From NCBI RefSeq assembly GCF_028502605.1, contig NC_079237.1:3720001-3784000 (forward strand): a stretch of 64,000 nt of DNA. Direction: 5' to 3'. The number at the start of each line of letters is the position of its first letter. Within the stretch, counting starts at the first letter, position 1. Below, one piece after another: positions 56,945 to 64,000 of the stretch. The notes beneath the pieces were generated by a model that was given only the letters and a program-made list of their open reading frames with translations, searched no databases and was not told the DNA's origin. The position numbers and the translations under genes were made by a program. This DNA is from Trichoderma breve (taxonomy: Eukaryota > Ascomycota > Sordariomycetes > Hypocreales > Hypocreaceae).

Positions 56945-59939
56945 AGTTGCTGTCGAAATAGTATCCAATAAAGGTTTTCTTTTTTCAGATTGGAACACAA
57001 AGAACAAAAAAATATTACTGGATGATCGAAGAGTTGTTTGAGTTATTCTACGAGCAACATGGCCCGCCCTTTATAAGACCATGGTCTAGTGCCAAGTAAT
57101 ACTGGTCTAATTTTAGAGTCCGAGTCTTTTTCGTACTGGTGATAATTTTCACCATACCACCTCCTAAACTGGATCCAATCTGATACACTGGCGACGGATT
57201 TACTTGATCCACATTTGGGATATTTCCGAGGGAATACGGCAACACTACAACTCATCTCAATAGGTATATAATCCCGTTACCGCCGATTGACTGAAATACG
57301 ATCAAATTCATATCAGAATTACTCATGAATTGCAGAGCGTACAAGATATAGCTATTGAAACTGTCATTTACTTTGATTTGAAGCCAACAAAATTCTTAGA
57401 TGGTTAGCTCAGACAATATCAGCAACATTGTTCAGGGTCATAGTCATTTCTTAATTGGCACTGTTATGAGGCTTCAAAAATGATAAACGAGTGGATGAGA
57501 CGTTACGCTGTAAGCAATTCTTAAATTAGAGACCGAATTCTATGGACTATCGGGAACCTGATCGTTCCCGAGTGCGAATGTATCTTGAACGTTTTTAGTA
57601 TGTAGGCTGTCCCGTTTTGAGTCTTTTGAGTTCGCACTTCGGACCTCGTACTTGGCCGAGGTGTCGGCTGCGCTTTGAGTCAGGCGAGTCAGCCAGCCAT
57701 TGGAAGTTTTTCATCACATATCATGATACGCCTGAATAGGAAATCAATCGCGTTTTTTGCCCTGTTTATTCCGAGGTATCTCTCAATAGCGTTCTGAGGA
57801 CTATTGCCGTATTAAGGGCCTGCTGATTGGGCTTTTCCGGCCGTTGAAAATACGCCTTGGTCTCGCCATGGATCAACCTTGATTATCATCAGGCCAATTG
57901 CTCCAAAGATGATATAGACATGTGAAGTTGCACTGAAGCTCGTTTACACCATCAAGTTTGATGAGTGCATTGACCTCATTTCGTCTACCAGTCTCTCTGT
58001 CTCACCTGAGGTACAAGCCTGTCTCTTTCTGCACTATAAACACGGCAGATAAAATCCCGCAAATAGATATGTTACAGCGCTCTCTATCCATTTAATCAGG
58101 AAACGTTTGTTGATTAGGATTGATTAACTATACTCAGTACTTTGTTTGTTTAATCTTCCCCATTCATGCGCGTTGATTGCTGCATAATCGTAGTGACGGA
58201 TCTGTGATTTGCTGCAAAAACGTGGGTCTGGGCAAACGGAGAATTAGAACATGCTTAAATCCCGTTTCTACACTATAAAGCCTAAATTAGTATATTCTAT
58301 TAGGTTGTAGCAAATCCATTTCAATTTTCCGTGTAAATTGACACCTTTGTGTTTCACATTAATCAAATAGTCCATTGGTTAGGAGGAGAGTCTTATTTAC
58401 CACTCACAGCACCGATACCTATAATCCTAGACCGTGTATCCTCCCACTTCTCAAAAGCACAATAAGGGAAAAAAAGAAGAAAAAAACATCATGGTTTATG
58501 TTACATTATGTACGCTTGCAGCATAGTGTATTAGAGTCAGCAAAAGCTGTCTATTTTAACTATCTCGGCGTGAGCAATTGTTGACATATAGGGTAGTATA
58601 TTCTCCGACGACTCAGTCCCCATAAGCATACACGGCTGATAAACAACGCAAGTATATAAGAAGCCCGGAAGTGTGATCCTACGCGTTGCTAATTAGAAAA
58701 TATCTTTTTACGAGCCCTGGAGGAGTAAATAAATTGTCAATTGATTAGCATAAATTGCACGAAATTATAGAGAGCGCCTTGTATGGCGGATGCGAAGTAG
58801 CCAAGCCGTATGAAACAGTTTTGTTGACAGACTCCGCCTCAAGCTGAGATAAGCAACGAGAAATATTCAGACATTTTTTTGTATTTGCAGAATCTATTCC
58901 ATGCCTCCTTGCAATAGTGGAAACGGCCATTCTAGTCTCTATCGGGAGGGATTTCTGAGACACTCATGGAGAGGCTATCCTTCAATTTAAATCTAGATAC
59001 AGCGCGAGCTTTACTTCATTCATTTTGACGCGCCAAAAGTATGTCACTAGGTCTTACTCTCAATTTCTCACTATTGCAATTTACTGCACGAGCTATACGC
59101 GCCGCGGCGATTTCATAGACATGCCCATTCATTTTGTTTTTCTCCTAGTTTTCTAAACCGGTATATGGATGATGGGAGCCAAATTATTCCCTACTTTGAA
59201 GCATTACGTTTCGAAGGATCCTGGTCTACCAGAGCAGAGCAGTGCCGTTAATATAGGGATGCGGCCGAGCACGGGTACTTATTATTCACGCGTCGTGTTA
59301 GTGGATATAGGCACATATCAACTAACTCCTCCCTTCGTAAGAAGCCCATTAGGCTTTCACCCATCTGGCCATCTGAGAGAACCACATCGTACGTTTTGGG
59401 CCTATTTCTCTAGCACGTTCAGCCTATTGATGGTTTTGCGGGGTGAATTCAGTTCATTAGCTATGGGCGCCCCGAAGTATACGCCGAACAATCGTCCGCG
59501 GCTTCTCTCCACAAGTTGACCATTTCCCCAGATTCCGTACAAGGCGTATTGATGACTTTGCGGAGAAACTCCACATTGCATCCAACCCCGGAAACGATAT
59601 GAGACTCGTGACAAATATCCTGCACTTGGATACTCTATACATCCATCGGGTTAGAAAAAAAGACTATTGAAGAAGTAATTAACCCTCGGATAAAAACCAG
59701 TCTCTGGGGAAAGCTGACTACAGAACAGCTCCAAGATCCAGGCCCCGGAAATTTCACCGCACGAGCGGCAAGTCCTGCCGAGCTGCCGAACATGAATATC
59801 GATTTTCGCAGAAGCCGGCTCCGAGAACGTCAAAGAAATACATATAAATAGGCCCTTGGCGCCGTCACTATGGTGAGGAGACTTCTTTTGAACAGCAGGG
59901 AAGTAGTAGCCCAAGGTGTCTAGTCTTCATCTCAGCACA
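56945..59939. other. Gene-poor 3.0 kb stretch before the GH27 gene
   Basis: No convincing coding exon on either strand; the longest frames (for example 59169-59519 plus, 58745-58963 minus) show no family features. AT-rich from 57.3 to 58.8 kb. A TATAAATA box at 59843-59850 lies about 90 bp before the GH27 start. Confidence 0.45.
59843..59850 (+). promoter_or_regulatory. TATA box of the alpha-galactosidase gene
   Basis: TATAAATA, 90 bp upstream of the ATG at 59940, a usual distance for strongly regulated fungal secreted-enzyme genes. Confidence 0.5.
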
Positions 59940-61814
59940 ATGGCGCCAACTGTTGTATTTCTCATCTCCCTTGCAGGGACATTCCTGCTTCGCCCTGTGG
60001 CCGCGCAGACCCAATGTGGTGGCAATCTTTACACTCCTGGAACTCTCAACTTCACGACTGAGTGTTACAATGCGTTCATGGACTGTGCTGCCCGTTTCGA
60101 GGCCAATGCAAGCCTGGTCAACTGTGACGACGGCAAGGGAAATCTGTTCATGCAACAACAGTCCAACCTGGGAGCCAACCCGGGAAGTCAAAACAACGAT
60201 GCCGTCATCGCCTTCCAAGATATTCGCGATCTCTGCCTCCTCAGCGGTTCCACAACTGCAACCTGGGGTTACAGCGACAACCAGTGGTACTGGGCAGCTG
60301 CCGAGGATGCGTGCTACACCAACGACCCCTCCAGAACGGATGTTGTCAAGACTCACCCGGCACCATTCTGCATCCAGAACCGCGATTCTGGGCTTCCTGA
60401 ATGTTATCCGCAGCCAGATGCCACTCCCGGTGGCCCTCTGAAGGTTCTCAAAACTGCCAAGACACGAAACGGATTCAAGTCCTCTGCCCGAGGCTGGAAT
60501 ACCTACGGCGTCCAGGCTCTGCAAAACGGTTCTCAAGTTGTGCCATCTTTCGCTGGGCAATCCGGCCTCTACTACACCCAGAAGTTCGTCGAGACTCAGT
60601 GTGGCGTGCTTGCTCGACCTGAGTTTAAAGCCGCTGGCTACGATCTCTGCAGTCTTGATTCCGGCTGGCAAGCTTTCAACGAAGTTGATGAGCACGGCCG
60701 TATTATCTACAACACCACGCGTTTCAACCTCCCTCAGCTGGCTTCTTGGTTGCACAGCAGAGACCTGAAGCTAGGAGTCTATATCACACCCGGTGTTCCT
60801 TGTGTCGCACACAACCAGACTATTGTCGGTACCAAGATCAAGGTTGGTGATATATTGAACGGTAACAACGACCAGATCAACTGCGACTTCGATTTCAGCA
60901 AGAACGGTGTTCAACAATGGCATGACTCAGTTGTCGCGCAGTGGGCTTCTTGGGGTGTGGATATGCTTAAGCTGGACTTTGTGACTCCCGGCAGCCCCTC
61001 AAACGGCGCCAATCTCGCTTGCGACAGCTCTGCTGCCGTGAAGGCTTATCAGAAGGCCATCGCGAAGTCGGGCAGGAAGATTCGACTTGATATTTCATGG
61101 AAACTTTGCCGCAATGAGACTTGGTTGCCTGTGTGGAGCGAGCTTGCTGAATCGATGAGAACCGACCAAGATTTGGACAACTACGGCACCAACACGTTGA
61201 TGGCGTGGCAGGTTGGCCAGCGTGCTATTGAAAACTACCGCCAGTACATCGGTCTACAGGCACAGCGTAATGTTCCCATTACGATTTACCCCGATATGGA
61301 TGCTCTATTCACCGTCAACCCGGAGCACCTTGCGGGTGTCAATGATTCTATTAGATACACTGTCCAGAACCACTGGCTCGGAGCTGCTGCCAACTTGGTC
61401 ATTGGTGGTGACATGCAGCAAATCGATGCACTGGGTATTAAGTTGACTACCAGCAAGCAGTCTATTGCTGCCGCCGACTTCTTTGCGCAGTACCCCATGC
61501 AGCCTCGTAACCCCGGAACTGGAAGCAACGCTGCCAAGCAGCTGCAGGCATGGATTGGTGGTCCTTCAAACAACCACGAGGCTTACGTTCTTCTCGTCAA
61601 TTACGGACCGGACCTGGGCAACGGAGGCTTTGGAACGCAGCTATACGGTTCGCAGAAGGTGACTGTATCATTGAAGGACCTTGGTATTTCGGGTTCGACA
61701 TGGACCTTTACTGACATCTGGACGGGCAAGTCAACCAGAGTGACTGGATCTTACTCTGTTTCCCTCACGGAGGGTGCTTCACAGCTTCTCCGCCTGACAA
61801 AGAGTCACTATTAG
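59940..61814 (+). CDS. agl3: Secreted GH27 alpha-galactosidase, AGL3-type
   Basis: Intronless, 624 residues. It removes terminal alpha-1,6-galactose from galactomannan and raffinose-type sugars by a retaining mechanism. Signal peptide (about 1-22, ending VAA-QTQC). A Cys-rich N-terminal extension (CGGNLYTPGTLNF, YNAFMDCAA, GNLFMQQQSNLG) precedes the barrel, which starts near ARGWNTYG. Catalytic nucleophile Asp346 in DMLKLDFVTPG and predicted acid/base Asp409 in ESMRTDQDLDNYG; the C-terminal beta domain ends QLLRLTKSHY. The start was set at 59940; the frame extends upstream without an ATG. Length and sequence resemble Trichoderma reesei AGL3 as I recall it, which is the main hint to the organism. 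C/G-ending codons suggest high expression. Confidence 0.95.
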   Translation: MAPTVVFLISLAGTFLLRPVAAQTQCGGNLYTPGTLNFTTECYNAFMDCAARFEANASLVNCDDGKGNLFMQQQSNLGANPGSQNNDAVIAFQDIRDLCLLSGSTTATWGYSDNQWYWAAAEDACYTNDPSRTDVVKTHPAPFCIQNRDSGLPECYPQPDATPGGPLKVLKTAKTRNGFKSSARGWNTYGVQALQNGSQVVPSFAGQSGLYYTQKFVETQCGVLARPEFKAAGYDLCSLDSGWQAFNEVDEHGRIIYNTTRFNLPQLASWLHSRDLKLGVYITPGVPCVAHNQTIVGTKIKVGDILNGNNDQINCDFDFSKNGVQQWHDSVVAQWASWGVDMLKLDFVTPGSPSNGANLACDSSAAVKAYQKAIAKSGRKIRLDISWKLCRNETWLPVWSELAESMRTDQDLDNYGTNTLMAWQVGQRAIENYRQYIGLQAQRNVPITIYPDMDALFTVNPEHLAGVNDSIRYTVQNHWLGAAANLVIGGDMQQIDALGIKLTTSKQSIAAADFFAQYPMQPRNPGTGSNAAKQLQAWIGGPSNNHEAYVLLVNYGPDLGNGGFGTQLYGSQKVTVSLKDLGISGSTWTFTDIWTGKSTRVTGSYSVSLTEGASQLLRLTKSHY

Positions 61815-62093
61815 AGAATGAATGGGTGGATGTAGAACCTCTTATAGATTTCTAGAGAATGCATGTGTTCGAATAAAGATTGTTTAAAAAGTGACTCTGG
61901 ATATCCTCTTGCTAACCTTGGCTGAAGCATTGCAGTAGTATATGGAGTTGGACAAGATTACAGAATGCGGCAATACATTCTTTCTATTTGTACATGGGCA
62001 ACTCAACACATCATAAGGGTACAAAGAGGGCGGATAAGTAACAATCCTTTATGGACAACTTGTACTGAGTGTAGTGTAGATGTACAACGCCTT

Positions 62094-63907
62094 CTATAGC
62101 ACATATCTAAACATAGGCCCGTAATTCTCTACCGCCACAGGCTGAGTGGCAACTTGCCCTTGCTCCTGTGCCTCAGCAATTCGCGCTTTCTGTTCTTCAA
62201 TAGTCCCGTATTTCTGATCTAGCTTCTTATTCTCCCAGGCGAGCAGAATTCGTAAACCAATGACTAGTAGCGTGGTAAAGAACATAAACGCCGCACAAAC
62301 CGACTGCCCCTTTACGTAGAAGGGGCCCTCCTTGGACGGATACAGTCGGGTGCCCAGCAAAGGGCCGCACTGCCCGATAACGTTGAGAAGGACGATTCCG
62401 GCTCCTCGGCGAGTGTCGCTGCCTTGGTTATCTAGCAAGACGAGCGGGTTAGAGGTGTATCTAGCATGACGTCTGACCTCACACTTACTCAATACCCAAG
62501 GAAGAATATTAGCAATGGAAGGGAAAATGCCTCCGGCTGCCATGAAGACTCCAAAATAGCGGGCTCCAACTGACTTGGCAGATGCCAGGATAACATAGCC
62601 CACACCGCCGATAATAGTAAGAATGATGAGCATAAAGGCACGCTGCTGAGTTCGATCTGCAATGTAAGGCGTGATGAGAGTGATGAGAAAAGACAGGAAG
62701 AATGGAGGGGCTGTTAAGCCTTGAGCAGTTACATCAGAAAACCCCATCTCTGAGAGAATCGTGGGCAGAAAAACTGGAAGAGAAGCAAAGCTAACATTGC
62801 AGCTGAAATACATGAGCTGTAATAATTGTCAGCGCTGACCACCATGGAATAAAATTGTATCATCTTACCCCAGTGAACCAAGCTTTGATGTCAGTCAGCC
62901 CTCTCAAAAAGTCCACCCAATCGACTCCGCCTATCCTGGCAGAAGAGCCTGCTTGACGGACACTTCTTGCAATGGCTACTCTTCTCTCATCTTCATCAAA
63001 GAACTTGGCCTTTTCGGGAGAATCTGGGAGATAGAAGTAGGCCACAGCTGCCATGACAATTGTAGGCAGTCCTTCTACGAGGAACAATACCCTCCATTTC
63101 GCAATGGATGGGTGACCTGATGTGATACCATATGCAAGGGCTCCTGCAAAAGTATTGGCAAGAGGAGCAGCGGAGAGGAAGACTCCACAGCGGAAGCCTA
63201 CTTCATGTCGGAGATAGAAGAAAGAAAGCAGAAACGGGATTCCTGGTCCGTAGCCTGCTTCAGCGGCTCCCATGAGGAATCTAAGTGCCATTTCCGCTCC
63301 CCATGAATGGGTGACCGCTTGAAGAGTCGATACCAGCCCCCTATAGTTACTACTGTTAGTTCACCGAGCAACTCAAGTGTGTTTAGGTCAGGCTCATACC
63401 ATATGAAAACAACAATGGTTGCCCAGATGTGTGGTGGCACGACCTTCCACATTATCCCAAGGAACTCAAATATGATGTAAGGGATATAGAATATTGTGAG
63501 CAACCAATCGTAACGATCTCCAATCAGATTAAGATCAGTACTCATTCCGGCAATGCGCGCATTCCTGCATGTGACTACTTTCAGAAACCAACGTCGCAAT
63601 TTTGTGACAGGATGCATACATACCCAATATTGGACCGATCAAGGAAAGCAAGAAGATCTACAGAGACATTAGCTGCAGGCGGTTGAAAGGCACGATGCAA
63701 CGTACATAGAGCCATGACCAATGGCACGAGGTTCATGTCTGTTTTCCTGACGACTCTCCGCTCCAGTTCAGGGTCGATGGAGGGCTGCTGCACGGCAGCA
63801 TTCTCGTTTTGAACAGACACAGGCTCCTTTTCAACATTGCCTGTTTGCATGGCCAAATCCATGCCTGGCGGTGTCTCTGCCGTTTTCTTTGACTGGAAAA
63901 GCTGCAT
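62094..63907 (-). CDS. MFS anion:cation symporter, TNA1/DAL5 family
   Basis: Six exons, 63907-63706, 63657-63624, 63564-63400, 63340-62869, 62816-62489 and 62431-62094, give 512 residues with about twelve membrane spans. Landmarks: RKTDMNLVPLVMALYLLAFLDRSNIGNARIAGM, WATIVVFIWGLVSTLQ, RFLMGAAEAGYGPGIPFLLSFFY, VEGLPTIVMAAVAYFYLPDSPEKAKF, GSDTRRGAGIVLLNVIGQCGPLLGTRLYP and the conserved end ENYGPMFRYVL. Exon 2 has only 34 nt. The cargo is probably a small organic anion or vitamin. It is the second carrier of this family in the window and converges with the alpha-galactosidase gene, without an obvious functional link. Confidence 0.92.
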
Positions 63908-64000
63908 TGTCTGATTTATGATCCCCCAGCAGTTGTTGATGCAAAACAGTGCGTCGCGAACGCTTCGCGAGAACCCCAGATTTTATGGGAAATGATCTTT
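63908..64000. other. Start of the upstream region of the last permease gene
   Basis: 93 bp to the window edge; includes an inverted TTCGCGAACGCTTCGCGAA-type repeat at about 63954-63972. No gene visible. Confidence 0.4.

Noticed and set aside
59169..59519. 116-codon plus-strand frame upstream of the GH27 gene
   Set aside because: No family resemblance and an overlapping minus frame of similar quality; likely chance.
59868..60755. 295-codon open frame antisense to the GH27 gene
   Set aside because: It lies opposite a highly codon-biased gene, where long antisense frames are common, and its translation shows no family features.

Overview
The window is nuclear DNA from a filamentous ascomycete, most likely a Hypocreales species and plausibly Trichoderma. 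Genes are dense and carry short introns (about 48-110 nt) with GT..AG borders and CTAAY-like branch sites. Zn2Cys6 regulators, MFS carriers and secreted glycosidases are frequent. The 624-residue GH27 protein strongly resembles the Trichoderma AGL3 type as I recall it. I rebuilt the spliced models by hand and checked that exon phases add up; none was confirmed by alignment or transcripts.

Left part (1-26 kb). In order: the 5' end of a TMEM16/Ist2-like channel gene; a secreted GH95 alpha-L-fucosidase (11 exons); a FRE-type ferric reductase with an iron-repressor-type GATA site upstream; three NAD(P)-binding reductase genes (extended SDR, NmrA-like, classical SDR) next to an intronless Zn2Cys6 regulator; a PHO89-type Na+/phosphate symporter behind a 2.4 kb upstream region with four CACGTG boxes; an MDR enoyl-reductase-like gene; and a Rhizobium-type (class 3) L-asparaginase.

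Centre (27.2-47.5 kb). This is the most interesting region: a compact set of ten genes that looks like an aromatic or xenobiotic catabolic cluster using extradiol (meta-type) ring cleavage. The genes are a GFA-family zinc protein, an FAH-family hydrolase, a Zn2Cys6 regulator with a 15-nt micro-exon inside its zinc finger, a type I (VOC) extradiol dioxygenase, an NmrA-like reductase, a nitroreductase, an acetoacetyl-CoA-synthetase-like ligase, a metal-dependent amidohydrolase, an MFS exporter-type carrier and a phenol-hydroxylase-type FAD monooxygenase. Most are arranged as divergent pairs. Their shared promoters contain repeated ACCGAA/TTCGGT words, twice at exactly 11-bp spacing, which suggests one cluster-specific regulator.

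Right part (48.6-64 kb). A second possible aromatic-acid module follows: an intronless Zn2Cys6 regulator, a salicylate-hydroxylase-like FAD monooxygenase, a TNA1/DAL5-type anion permease with an apparent GC-AG intron, and an alpha/beta hydrolase. After a 3 kb gene-poor stretch come the GH27 alpha-galactosidase and another TNA1/DAL5-type permease.

A degenerate ~30-bp AT-rich minisatellite occurs at 22.6 kb and, in inverse orientation, at 41.3 kb. I saw no rRNA, tRNA, CRISPR array or transposase gene.
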